From: Bacteroidales bacterium
GTDB lineage: Bacteria; Bacteroidota; Bacteroidia; Bacteroidales; UBA10428
Reading direction: 5' to 3'
Length of the DNA: 64,000 nt
Assembly (NCBI GenBank): GCA_035299085.1
Contig: DATGXG010000017.1
Coordinates: 62,001-126,000 of the forward strand
Translations under genes and position numbers: made by a program
Part shown: positions 44,795 through 54,048 of the stretch, one piece after another
Position numbering within the stretch: the stretch's first letter is position 1
How the letters are laid out: each line of letters begins with the position of its first letter
Notes under the pieces: model-generated
The model's input: only the letters and a program-made list of their open reading frames with translations
What the model was told of the DNA's origin: nothing
Database searches by the model: none

Positions 44795-45699
44795 CAGAAC
44801 ACAGTAGGATTAGAAGATTTAATCCGGTAACCGAAATTATATTCAAGCGCTACTTCAAATGAATTGCGGTTGTAATTATTGATTTCACTCATGCCGTATT
44901 CATAAGCAACGCCCAGTTTAATCTGGTAATTGAGTTTTATATCCACAAGGGCTATAACTGCTTTGCTGCTTCTGTAAGAAGCCCCGATTTCAAACACATC
45001 CTTATAAAGTAATCCCATTCCGCCGTTTACAACAGCTTTATCTGCCTTATCATACATTACAAGGGCAGAAGGATGCACCTGCCAGTCCTGTGCCAGCGAA
45101 ATTTTCAACCCCGTTGTAAGATAGTAGATGTAATTACTGAAGCTATGATAAGCAGTCACTTCGCCGTTACCCTCTGATTTATAATGCATCAGCAGGGGAA
45201 CTGAAAGGCCTGCATAGAAATTTCGTGTATAATAATAGGCTCCCACACCAAAGTTCGGAAGAAGATAGCTGTTTGCATTCTGGCTGAACACAAGGTCATC
45301 ACCCAGGTCAAGACCCTGTATTTTACCGGTGCCTATGCCCCCTTTGAGCCCGAGAGAAAGCTTGCCTGCGCCTACTTGCATCCGGTAAGCATAATTGAAA
45401 TAAATTCCCGTAAAATTCCTTAAGCCGATACTTTCATTCATTACCAATAAACCCAGGGCCATGTGCGTGTTTTTGTAGGGCGCGTGAATTGCCGCAACAT
45501 TAAATGAAGGAGCTCCTTCAAAGCCTACCCATTGCGACCTGTGTGAAAGTCCAATGCTCAGCATGTCGTGACTGCCTGTATAGGCAGGGTTAATGGCAAG
45601 GCCATTGAATGAGTAATGTCCGTAAAGAATGGCTTTTTCCTGGGCATTCAGCAACCCGGCAAGAGCCAGGCAAAAAAGTATGACGGATAAAATTCTCAT
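44794..45699 (-). CDS. PorP/SprF-family T9SS outer-membrane protein
   Basis: A 301-residue outer-membrane protein with a signal peptide ending LNAQ (residue 19-20). The PorP/SprF hallmark YGHYSFNGLAINPAYTGS is present (near 25-43), followed by alternating beta-strands (LGLLVMNESIGL, YAYRMQVGAGKLSLGLKGGI) and a C-terminal aromatic strand (EVALEYNFGYRI). SprF-type proteins assist specific type-B CTD cargo such as SprB. Here it abuts a type-B CTD gene with zero gap, fitting this pairing. It could serve either gliding-type adhesins or another surface protein. Confidence 0.9.
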   Translation of the reverse strand: MRILSVILFCLALAGLLNAQEKAILYGHYSFNGLAINPAYTGSHDMLSIGLSHRSQWVGFEGAPSFNVAAIHAPYKNTHMALGLLVMNESIGLRNFTGIYFNYAYRMQVGAGKLSLGLKGGIGTGKIQGLDLGDDLVFSQNANSYLLPNFGVGAYYYTRNFYAGLSVPLLMHYKSEGNGEVTAYHSFSNYIYYLTTGLKISLAQDWQVHPSALVMYDKADKAVVNGGMGLLYKDVFEIGASYRSSKAVIALVDIKLNYQIKLGVAYEYGMSEINNYNRNSFEVALEYNFGYRIKSSNPTVF

Positions 45700-48600
45700 T
45701 TACCACATAAGTTCAACAAATGACCTGTATTGCAAAATCTGCTCTTTACCGGCGACTTTAATTTCAACCACATAAAAATATGTGCCCTGGGGAAGTTTAA
45801 TACCGTTCATGTTTTCCCCGCTCCAGGTATTATCTCCGGGTTCACAAATATCAACCCTGCAGTAATCATCAGATTCATATACGAGGACTCCCGCACTGTT
45901 AAAGACTTTTATTTTAATATTTTCAGCATGACGGGCTCCGATATCAAAATAATCATTTTTACCGTCGTGGTTCGGAGTGAAACCCTGTGGAATTTTAAGA
46001 GGAGAAACGGTGATCAAGAGGCTGTCAGATTCTGTAGGGCATATGCCGTTTGTAACCGTCCATTTGAGCTTTGCCTGATCCGATAAGTCACTGACAGCGG
46101 CATCAGGTCTTGTATCATTGTCAAACATGGCGGATCCAGTGAGAATACTCCATTTTCCCTCACCTACCGAAGGCGCGGATGCAGCAAGTTGTGTTTCATA
46201 TACAAACGAAAGATCCTGATCAGGTCCTGCATCCGGTACCTGGGGATGCTCCCAGAAGGTCACATTCACATAATCCTGCGTCGAGCAATGCCAGTTTGAT
46301 TCAGTCCAGGTGAACGTATTTTCCCCATAGTTGTCCGCTGTAACGACAGAGCCTGCCAGAGTATCATTTGTAAACGTACATCCGGTGCCTGTCCATAAGC
46401 CATGATAGGCTGGATTTGTTTTCACAGCAGACAGGCTGATTGTATTGCTGCAAATTTCAGCATCCTCCCCGGCATTGGCCACTGGAATTGCATAAACTGT
46501 TCCCGGACTGGCTGGTATGAATCCGGAAGCATCGGCCATACAGGAACTGTCATCTTCAACTGAAGTCATCACATATTCCGATGTCAGCGCAGGATGGAAT
46601 GCAAGAGAATCCACCGGTCCGGCGATATCAATACCTGAAACCGTCTGCCCTGCCCCTGTGATGGAAACCGAGAAAGGCCCGTTTCCTGCAACATCAAATT
46701 TCACATAAAGTGCCGAGCCTGCACAAATTGTGTCAAAGGTTGCTTTAACATTAGCCACGGGCAGCGGGTTTATCCTTACCTCAACCGGATCACTTACATC
46801 CGTACATTCATGGTAAAACTGTCCGGAATAAACTGTTCTTCTGAAATACCTGGTTTCAGTAAGTGCCGTAGTTTGAAGATCTTTAGTAGTCGAAGGATTT
46901 ATTGACAGCCAGTTCAGATTATCATTACTCGCTTCCCATGCATAAGCGTAAGTTCCGGGGCCGAATCCATTAGCCGGATCTGACCCTTTCAGCTGTATCG
47001 GGGAATTAAAGCAGGTATATTGTATAGCAGAGCCTGTCACGGCATTGTTCGAAATCAAAGGCCTGATAATAATATTGCGTGCGTTGCTTGTATCTATGCA
47101 GGCGTTATCATTCCCGGAGAAAACAATTCTGCGGTATGATATTGTATCGGTTAAGATTCCCGGTGTGTAACTGATCGAATCAGAAGTAAGTGCAATGGAC
47201 TGCCAGGTTGTTCCGTTATCCGATTGCCACTGGTATGAATAGTTTCCGTCACCGCCGGCAGGTGTGGGAAGGACAATGCGTCCGGGAGCCGAATTCTCGC
47301 AAATTGAAGTATCTTCTGTGATAAAATCATTCAGGGTAATGGAAGAAATTACTTCAATTGTAACATGACTGCTTGTGTCGGAACACCATGCGGTTGAGTT
47401 GACGATCCTCCTGTAATGTGTTGTTACTGTAAGTGACGCCGGATCAAAAGATGATGAAGTGCCCGCGTTGTTCCATTCTGTCAGGTTGGTGCTTTGCTGC
47501 CAGATATAGCTATAGGTTCCATTGCCTCCTGTAAGTGGTGAAATATTCCCTTTTACAGGTTTTGCATCAAGGTTAAAACAGACCGTGTCGGTTCCGAGTA
47601 TTGAATTATTAGCGATTGACGGGTAAACGAATACTTGCTGTGTGCGGCTTGTATCGCTTATTATTTCGAAAGTAACGGGGTTGTAGGAATTAACGATTCT
47701 TCTGTAATAGGTTGTCTGTGTAAGCGCTGCAGGCTGGAAAGACATCATTTCACCCGCACCGGCGGCTGCATTCCAGGTTACCTTATTTGTACTCTGCTGC
47801 CATGTATAGGTATAAGTTCCGTTACCTCCTTTAGGTTTGCTGGCAGTGATTAAAGCGGGTGTCTGATGACTGCAGATGGTATCAATTCCTCTTATGCTGT
47901 TAAAAAGAAAACCAGTTAACGGCATGACCAGGTTTTTTATCCTGAGTCCTTTTTGTCCCTGTGAACCGTATTGTGCAGCACTTAATGGTCCGCATGCAGC
48001 ACCAATGGATCCGCCTGTGCTGTCGAGTACAACCAGTGGCGAACGGTTTCCGGAATACCAGAATACACCGCCACTGCCACTTCCGCCTGCGCCGTTGCAC
48101 CAGGGTGTGGAGAGTGAACTTGAACTTCCGCTGCCTCCTTTAACCTGCATCCTGATGGCAGTACCTGTTACGTAATTTGCATCGAGCAAAATGGATCCGC
48201 CCGCGCCTCCACCTCCACCGCTGCCGTCGGTATTAAGAGGTGTACCGTTTTCGCCGTTTACCTTAATGTAAACATTGGTACCGCTTACAAGATTTTCGGT
48301 TATAATAATGGCGATACCTCCCCCGTTTCCTCCTCTTGAAGCAGTAGAACCGGCTTTATAGCTTCCGCTTCCCCCGCCTCCTCCGAAAATAACTTTAGGT
48401 TGCAGTCCGTCCATATACATTTCATAACAGGCCAAGCCTCCCATTCCTCCTTTTACCGACAAGGGTGATGTACAATAATTGGATTGCTGTCCGCCATCTC
48501 CCCCGCCAAGGTAGTTGCTTCCACCACCGCCACCCGAAAAGAGACCGCTGCCGGATCCTCCGCCATTAAGATTGAATGCTCTTCCACGGGTATAGGGCCA

Positions 48601-49287
48601 CGAGACTGATATGATACCTTCACCTTTAAACCCGGCTCTTTTCAGATCGGTCGTACGGAAATATAACGTGTCCTTAACAACGGCGCTGATATCCAGACGG
48701 CATACCCCTTCGGGGTAAATATCCGAAGGCACTGCCCCACCCCTGAAGCCTTTACCGCTTGCATCAATAACACTGTTATCGGCGAGCTTAACCGTATCAA
48801 TACCAAGTATTGCCAGGATGCCCCCGGTATTGCCATCCCAGGCTTTTGCCGTAAGCGTTCCTGTAACTGTAATGGTTTCCCCTTCAATGATCTTTACAGC
48901 CTGGATTTTTTCACCGGCATTATATTTATTATTGAAATCGTGCGTAAAATAAATGGTAGTATCTGCTCCCTTTACAATTTCGGCAACCTGCAGAATTTCG
49001 AATTTACCGGTGTTGCGCAAACTGTCTTTCAGCTGGGAAGAATTGGTTTCAAAACCGGGATTCGAAACCAGGGTGGCGCCGGTCATCTGGATAACGATTA
49101 CTTTGTCGCCTTCAGTAAACTGGTCGAGTTGGCCCGGAGTCGTTTCCGAAACCTTAATTCCATTGGAAAATACAGTATTAACTTTAAGAAAATAGTTGGG
49201 ACTTTCCCCTGTAAGGGTAATTTGCTGTGAGTAGCTTATCTGAAAAAGGCAAAAAATGCCTGATAGTATGAAAAAAAGCCTGCCCAA
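45700..49287 (-). CDS. Large adhesin-like protein with type-B T9SS sorting domain
   Basis: A 1195-residue secreted protein. A signal peptide (1-20, ending SYSQ) precedes a domain (about 25-190) and a strikingly glycine-rich region (about 195-415, with GGGGSG, GGGGGAGG). Four to five Ig-like repeats follow (about 465-860), each with a W-Q/E-x-S-x-[DN]-x-x-x-W core (TWQQSTNKVTW, IWQQSTNLTEW, QWQSDNGTTW, AWEASNDNLNW). The last 95 residues (IPQGFTPNHDGKNDYFDI to LMW) are a type-B CTD (gliding-type). TTG 49287 is the start; no ATG is in frame near it. A TATATTTG promoter element lies 35 bases upstream, so this starts the cluster. It abuts porP with no gap. Confidence 0.85.
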   Translation of the reverse strand: MGRLFFILSGIFCLFQISYSQQITLTGESPNYFLKVNTVFSNGIKVSETTPGQLDQFTEGDKVIVIQMTGATLVSNPGFETNSSQLKDSLRNTGKFEILQVAEIVKGADTTIYFTHDFNNKYNAGEKIQAVKIIEGETITVTGTLTAKAWDGNTGGILAILGIDTVKLADNSVIDASGKGFRGGAVPSDIYPEGVCRLDISAVVKDTLYFRTTDLKRAGFKGEGIISVSWPYTRGRAFNLNGGGSGSGLFSGGGGGSNYLGGGDGGQQSNYCTSPLSVKGGMGGLACYEMYMDGLQPKVIFGGGGGSGSYKAGSTASRGGNGGGIAIIITENLVSGTNVYIKVNGENGTPLNTDGSGGGGGAGGSILLDANYVTGTAIRMQVKGGSGSSSSLSTPWCNGAGGSGSGGVFWYSGNRSPLVVLDSTGGSIGAACGPLSAAQYGSQGQKGLRIKNLVMPLTGFLFNSIRGIDTICSHQTPALITASKPKGGNGTYTYTWQQSTNKVTWNAAAGAGEMMSFQPAALTQTTYYRRIVNSYNPVTFEIISDTSRTQQVFVYPSIANNSILGTDTVCFNLDAKPVKGNISPLTGGNGTYSYIWQQSTNLTEWNNAGTSSSFDPASLTVTTHYRRIVNSTAWCSDTSSHVTIEVISSITLNDFITEDTSICENSAPGRIVLPTPAGGDGNYSYQWQSDNGTTWQSIALTSDSISYTPGILTDTISYRRIVFSGNDNACIDTSNARNIIIRPLISNNAVTGSAIQYTCFNSPIQLKGSDPANGFGPGTYAYAWEASNDNLNWLSINPSTTKDLQTTALTETRYFRRTVYSGQFYHECTDVSDPVEVRINPLPVANVKATFDTICAGSALYVKFDVAGNGPFSVSITGAGQTVSGIDIAGPVDSLAFHPALTSEYVMTSVEDDSSCMADASGFIPASPGTVYAIPVANAGEDAEICSNTISLSAVKTNPAYHGLWTGTGCTFTNDTLAGSVVTADNYGENTFTWTESNWHCSTQDYVNVTFWEHPQVPDAGPDQDLSFVYETQLAASAPSVGEGKWSILTGSAMFDNDTRPDAAVSDLSDQAKLKWTVTNGICPTESDSLLITVSPLKIPQGFTPNHDGKNDYFDIGARHAENIKIKVFNSAGVLVYESDDYCRVDICEPGDNTWSGENMNGIKLPQGTYFYVVEIKVAGKEQILQYRSFVELMW

Positions 49288-49321
49288 GTAAAAATGCCGG
49301 TTTGGTTTTATTAGTTCTGTT

Positions 49322-49329
49322 CAAATATA
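49322..49329 (-). promoter_or_regulatory. TAnnTTTG promoter element of the T9SS-like cluster
   Basis: TATATTTG on the minus strand lies 35 bases before the type-B CTD gene start and is preceded by a T-rich run. It probably drives the five-gene run down to 39152. Confidence 0.6.
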
Positions 49330-49395
49330 AAAAAATCTCCTTTTCAAGACTTTCTGATTTATCAACATAGTGCTGAAAACCAGATGCCATAGTGT

Positions 49396-52300
49396 TTAAC
49401 CCTGCACTGATGGCCGGTATACCGGCAGTTCAATTGTAAATGTGGTGCCGTGGTTAACTTTTGTATTAAACGTAATGTTACCGCCAAAAGATTCAATTAT
49501 ACTTTTTACAATTGATAAACCCAATCCCATTCCGCTTGATTTGGTAGTAAAACTTGGAGTAAAAAGTTTATTCTGCAACTCATCGGGTATGCCCTTACCA
49601 TTGTCGGTTATGCTGATCCTTACCATATTCCGGTTCTGAACCAGCGTGATCCCAATTTTCCCGTTCCGGTTATCGGGAATCGACTGGATGGCATTTTTTA
49701 TTAGATTAATGAATACTCGTGAAAGTTGCTCTTTATCAGCATAGACAGGAATGTCACCGCTTTCATGTTCAAAAACGAAATCCACATTTTCGGTATTGGT
49801 AAACAGAGTCAGTGTTGAACGGATTGAATCTACAATATTTATTTCTTCACTGATCGCCTTGGGCATTTTTGCAAAATTGCTGAATTCGGAAGCAATGAAT
49901 GAAAGATTGTCGATTTGCTCGATTAATGTCCGGGTTACTTTTTGCAGGTACTCATCAAAATTTTCCCGGCTGTCATTCCATGATCGCTGAAGATGCTGAA
50001 CGCTCAACTTCATGGGTGTAAGAGGGTTTTTAATTTCATGTGCCACCTGTTTCGCCATTTCACGCCATGCACTCTCCCTTTCTGAACGCGCCAGCATTTC
50101 AACGCTTCGTGCCAGTTCCCTCACCATACGGTTATATTCATCCACCAGCCCGGCGATCTCATCCTGGCCGTTATAAATAATTTCTTCGTTTTTTCGACCC
50201 AGTTTGATCTGGCTGAATCTCTTCTGTATCATTCGTAACGGCCTTGTTATCTGGTCGGAGATAAATGCGGCCATTCCAATAGTAACCAGGATCAGCAGCA
50301 CATAAACATTCACAATGGCCACAACCAGTGTTGTAATTTCATTTCTCAGAACGTTTTGCCGTGTGAAATAGGGCAGGTTAATGAATGCCAGCAGCTTGTT
50401 ATTATGGGCACTCACAAAAGGTATATAAGCAGAAAGGTAATCCTGCCTCCCGATATTTTCCCTGTGGATGAATTCAGCCTGTTTACCTTTTACCATACGA
50501 CTGTAGGCAACAGGATTCATTTTTTCACCCATCAGGCCCTGTTCATAAATCTGGGGTCGCGAAGTGGCCAGCAGGTTCCCCTCAGGATCGTAAAGATTGA
50601 TATCGGAATAAAAAACATCTGAAAATTTAATCAGAAGCTGGTTCAGATCACCATAATTTTCATCTTTCCAGTCAGGTGGTATCCGTTGTGGAAAATAGGC
50701 AAGCAAATGATCCAGTTCAACATAAACCGATTGAATTTTTTCGCCAAGGATATCGTGCTGTTTTCTCTGGTACTGCTCTATGCTGAAATAAATTGTTCCT
50801 CCTCCCACGAGGAACAGTGAAAGAAATATAAGTGCGGTGATTGAAAGCTGAATTTTATTTTTAAAATTGAATTGTATTTCCTTTCCAAGCTTTGAAAAAT
50901 CGCGCAACAGGATGAACAGCAGCACAAGGAAATAATAAACAATAAAAATATAGGAAAAGGATACAACCTGGTTGAAAAAGGATGGCGTTGGCTTGCTGAC
51001 AATAACCACGTTGTCCTTGCTCAGATCACTTATGTAATGCTTATAGCCGCCGAATTCTTCAGGCCTGTTTTTGTATATATTCAGATCAAGGCTGTAATGA
51101 AACGTTCCTGACGTGGCCAGGAGCTGGTTTTTATAGTATTTGGCATAGGAATATTCGCTGAAAATGGTGTTCTCCTGGTAGCGTTTATCGATCAGAAGTT
51201 CAGGGAAACCCAGTGTTTCAGTAACCAACCTCGATTCGAGCTCAAGAAAAAGGGATATTTCCCGGGTGCTGTCGGGATTGAAGTATTTGAACCAGCCTAC
51301 ATAGTTGATCCTTCCGTTCTGGCTGTCGAGGAAATAGAAATTCGTGCGGGACAGGCGCATACTTTTCCCTTCACTGATGATCCTTCCGAAATATTCATAA
51401 CAATTCAGTGTATCGGTTCCGTAAAGGTCTGTCATTGGCTCGCACGGCGTATAGAGCAGGCTGTACTTCCCCCAGAAACCGTTAAAGTAATTACTGAGCA
51501 GGTAATTGTGAATTTGTTCGTCGGTTGTGTTTGAGTTAAACAGGTAACGTGTAAGCGTTGCATCTTTTTCAAGCCTGTTATTGATATCGCCGAGAAGGTA
51601 CTCAGCCACACCGTCATGCTGTGCTGAAAGATTTTCTCCCAGAACAGCCATATTGTTCATTGTTTTGCGACCGTCAAAATGGATGATGATATACACCGAA
51701 TAAGCGGAGAAAAGAATCACCATGAACGTCATTGCCGTGTAATTGCCTAACGGAATATGCCTGTACTGCATCACGGCAAGACTCACAAAAATAATGACAA
51801 ACGCCAGGCAGGAACCGGCATCTGGTATATACCCTGTCAACAAATATACGGCAAGAAACATCACTGAACCGGCAACCAGGAAAATAAGTATCAGCCGTTT
51901 AAACCGGCACCTTGCTTTGCATAGCATCAGCAGTTTGTTGGCAAGGAAAAGAATGCAGGCAAAATAAATGGCCATTATGATAAGGCCAATAAGGGTATAA
52001 ATGCTGAGACCTGCAGCTTTATAGAATTCAAAGCTTATAGTGGAATTCAGGATCAGGTTAGAAATGATATAATGGCTGAAGATAAAAAAGCCGCTAAGAA
52101 ACAGGATCATTAAAGAGATAGTGATCACACCCCTTAAATACCTGCCAAGATGTATTTTCTCACTGATCCGGTATGTAAGGTAGAATTCGACAACCACAAA
52201 CAGGATGAGGATTGTATTGATAAACATTTCACCCAGAGAGGGAAGAAAGTCGGATTGTCCGAAAGGAATGGGAGAGAAAAGTTCCAGATCATACAAATCG

Positions 52301-53049
52301 GCCGGAAGATGATACCGGTATTGAATCCAACGGATGGCTGCAAAAAAAACAGGAAGCAGCAGGATGAGCATGTTTTTTATCCTTGACCTGTGAAAACCTT
52401 CTATAAAATGGTGAAGCAACATCAGAAGGCAGAACAAGGTAAGCAGAATAAGGATAGGAATCAGGTAATGTTCAACAGTGGCAAACCGCAGTTCATTCAT
52501 GCTGAATCGCACTGAAAACAGGTATATGCCTTCCCAATCGACTATTGAATACGACCGTGGCTCAGGCTGGATAAGAAGCTGCGTTGAAGCGGGTAAATGC
52601 AGATCAGGCTGAAATCCATTATGCAGAAAATCATTCTCATAAGGGTAATGCGTTTTGATAAGGATCAGTCCATACGCACGAATTGAATCGGTTATATAGG
52701 GTTTTATAACGTACCAAGCGTTGGAAATCGAATCAAAATGCCGGTCGTTGAAATCATCATTTTTGAACCGGTTATAAGAAAGCGAGTTATCCGACCAATA
52801 CCTGAGACTGTCGTCTTTAAAAGCCACCATCGAAATGCCTTCATTTCCGCCTATAGGAGTATCAAGCTGCCAGTTATTATCCTGGAGTTTCCGGTAAACT
52901 CTGTCGAGCTCTTCAAATTTCCGGTTCATTTCTTTTTGCAAGCGCCGGTGATCGCCTTCCCTGTAATGCCAGTTGTCGAGTAACAGGTCCGCCGATACGG
53001 TGAGAACAACCATAAAAAGAAACAGCAGAAAATATTTACTGGTATTCAT
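49396..53049 (-). CDS. NtrY-like histidine kinase with polytopic N-terminus
   Basis: A 1217-residue membrane kinase. After a first helix (about 7-25) and about 170 periplasmic residues, seven or eight further helices lie between about 195 and 460. A second external stretch of about 210 residues, two more helices near 700-760 and an external sensor of about 150 residues follow, then a helix, HAMP, HisKA (EMAKQVAHEIKNPLTPMKLSVQ, phospho-accepting His) and an ATPase domain (NLIKNAIQS, DNGKGIP, GMGLGLSIVKSIIESFGG). NPLTPMK is typical of NtrY-type kinases, which usually pair with NtrX regulators; none is encoded here. It starts 10 bases past rlmH. ATG 53049 is chosen; a GTG upstream would overlap rlmH. 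Confidence 0.88.
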   Translation of the reverse strand: MNTSKYFLLFLFMVVLTVSADLLLDNWHYREGDHRRLQKEMNRKFEELDRVYRKLQDNNWQLDTPIGGNEGISMVAFKDDSLRYWSDNSLSYNRFKNDDFNDRHFDSISNAWYVIKPYITDSIRAYGLILIKTHYPYENDFLHNGFQPDLHLPASTQLLIQPEPRSYSIVDWEGIYLFSVRFSMNELRFATVEHYLIPILILLTLFCLLMLLHHFIEGFHRSRIKNMLILLLPVFFAAIRWIQYRYHLPADLYDLELFSPIPFGQSDFLPSLGEMFINTILILFVVVEFYLTYRISEKIHLGRYLRGVITISLMILFLSGFFIFSHYIISNLILNSTISFEFYKAAGLSIYTLIGLIIMAIYFACILFLANKLLMLCKARCRFKRLILIFLVAGSVMFLAVYLLTGYIPDAGSCLAFVIIFVSLAVMQYRHIPLGNYTAMTFMVILFSAYSVYIIIHFDGRKTMNNMAVLGENLSAQHDGVAEYLLGDINNRLEKDATLTRYLFNSNTTDEQIHNYLLSNYFNGFWGKYSLLYTPCEPMTDLYGTDTLNCYEYFGRIISEGKSMRLSRTNFYFLDSQNGRINYVGWFKYFNPDSTREISLFLELESRLVTETLGFPELLIDKRYQENTIFSEYSYAKYYKNQLLATSGTFHYSLDLNIYKNRPEEFGGYKHYISDLSKDNVVIVSKPTPSFFNQVVSFSYIFIVYYFLVLLFILLRDFSKLGKEIQFNFKNKIQLSITALIFLSLFLVGGGTIYFSIEQYQRKQHDILGEKIQSVYVELDHLLAYFPQRIPPDWKDENYGDLNQLLIKFSDVFYSDINLYDPEGNLLATSRPQIYEQGLMGEKMNPVAYSRMVKGKQAEFIHRENIGRQDYLSAYIPFVSAHNNKLLAFINLPYFTRQNVLRNEITTLVVAIVNVYVLLILVTIGMAAFISDQITRPLRMIQKRFSQIKLGRKNEEIIYNGQDEIAGLVDEYNRMVRELARSVEMLARSERESAWREMAKQVAHEIKNPLTPMKLSVQHLQRSWNDSRENFDEYLQKVTRTLIEQIDNLSFIASEFSNFAKMPKAISEEINIVDSIRSTLTLFTNTENVDFVFEHESGDIPVYADKEQLSRVFINLIKNAIQSIPDNRNGKIGITLVQNRNMVRISITDNGKGIPDELQNKLFTPSFTTKSSGMGLGLSIVKSIIESFGGNITFNTKVNHGTTFTIELPVYRPSVQG

Positions 53050-53059
53050 ATTTGCCTGT

Positions 53060-53527
53060 TTATTCGTGATGATAGGGTTCACCCCGGATAATAGTGAACG
53101 CCCTGTAAAGTTGTTCTATAAAGATCAGTCTGATGAGCTGATGTGAGAATGTCATCGCCGAAAGAGAAATTCTTTCCGGAACCCTGCTGTATACTTCGGC
53201 AGAAAATCCGTAAGGTCCTCCTATGATGAAAGCAAGGTTACGGGTGCCTTTATTCATCCCCAGCTGGATAAAACGTGCGAAACCGGCTGAATCCGTCTGT
53301 TTCCCTGAGACATCCAAAAGAACAGGAAAATCAACCTTCTCAAGTGCATCCAGGATCAGTCTGCCTTCCGATTCTTTTTGAATAATTTCAGTTTGTTTTT
53401 TTATGCGGGCATTAATGCAGATGGTTTCAAACCCGATATAATGTTTTAACCGGTTCTCAAACAGAACGATCCCTTCTTTTATATAGTTGTCCTGGGTATT
53501 ACCGACACTTATCAAAGTGATCTTCAT
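53060..53527 (-). CDS. rlmH: 23S rRNA pseudouridine1915-N3-methyltransferase
   Basis: A 155-residue SPOUT methyltransferase. The start MKITLISVGNTQDNYIKEGI is family-typical, the knot contains FIIGGPYGF and the C-terminus ends with HQLIRLIFIEQLYRAFTIIRGEPYHHE-type sequence (in part). RlmH methylates pseudouridine 1915 in helix 69 of 23S rRNA in assembled ribosomes. It is upstream of the large kinase gene by 10 bases, and a TAATTTTG element lies 78 bases before its start. RlmH, DUF4783 and nadC are commonly neighbours in this phylum. Confidence 0.93.
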   Translation of the reverse strand: MKITLISVGNTQDNYIKEGIVLFENRLKHYIGFETICINARIKKQTEIIQKESEGRLILDALEKVDFPVLLDVSGKQTDSAGFARFIQLGMNKGTRNLAFIIGGPYGFSAEVYSRVPERISLSAMTFSHQLIRLIFIEQLYRAFTIIRGEPYHHE

Positions 53528-53571
53528 ATTGGCCCGGAATTTGATAAATAACGTTAATTAAATTAAATAAT

Positions 53572-53579
53572 TAAATTTG
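53572..53579 (+). promoter_or_regulatory. TAnnTTTG promoter element for the DUF4783-nadC run
   Basis: TAAATTTG lies 56 bases before the DUF4783 gene. A small hairpin (TTGTGCT/AGCACAA, 53580-53596) directly follows and may form at the transcript's 5' end. Confidence 0.55.
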
Positions 53580-53604
53580 TTGTGCTTTTAGCACAAGCTT
53601 AATT

Positions 53605-53612
53605 CAAAATTA
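53605..53612 (-). promoter_or_regulatory. TAnnTTTG promoter element for rlmH and the kinase
   Basis: TAATTTTG on the minus strand lies 78 bases before the rlmH start in the 107-base divergent gap. Confidence 0.5.
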
Positions 53613-53634
53613 CTTTTATATATTAAACATAAGC

Positions 53635-54048
53635 ATGCTGAAATCCAATAGTTTCAAACATTCGTTAATCACAATATTCTTTCTGTTTGCTGCATTCGTG
53701 GCTTACGGGGCACCGGGTGACATTCCGCCGGCTGTACTTGATGCGTTGAAAACCGGCAATTCAGTGCAGCTGTCGAAATACTTTAATACAAGTATTGAAC
53801 TGGCCATCCCGGGTAAGGAGGACATTTACAGCAATAAGCAGGCAGAACTTATAATCAGGGATTTCTTTGCAAAACATGTGCCATCGAATTTCTCAGTTCT
53901 GCATAAAGGGGGCAAGGAGGGATCACAATACGCCATCGGAAACCTGACCACATCGGCGGGTAATTTCAGGGTTACCATATTAATAAAACTTAAGGATGGC
54001 AGCCCTTTCATTCATCAATTGCGATTTGAAGAGGAAAATGCAGATTAA
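53635..54048 (+). CDS. DUF4783 family secreted protein
   Basis: A 137-residue protein with a signal peptide ending AYGA (about residue 25). The mature domain of about 110 residues (IPPAVLDALKTGNSVQLSKYFNTSIELAIPG...NFRVTILIKLKDGSPFIHQLRFEE) matches DUF4783, an NTF2-like small fold of unknown role. It is commonly found beside nadC and rlmH in Bacteroidota. It overlaps the start of nadC by 11 bases, so expression is probably coupled. Confidence 0.8.
   Translation: MLKSNSFKHSLITIFFLFAAFVAYGAPGDIPPAVLDALKTGNSVQLSKYFNTSIELAIPGKEDIYSNKQAELIIRDFFAKHVPSNFSVLHKGGKEGSQYAIGNLTTSAGNFRVTILIKLKDGSPFIHQLRFEEENAD

Noticed and set aside
53050..53082. Extension of the large kinase into rlmH
   Set aside because: A GTG start would overlap rlmH and adds polar residues before the first helix.
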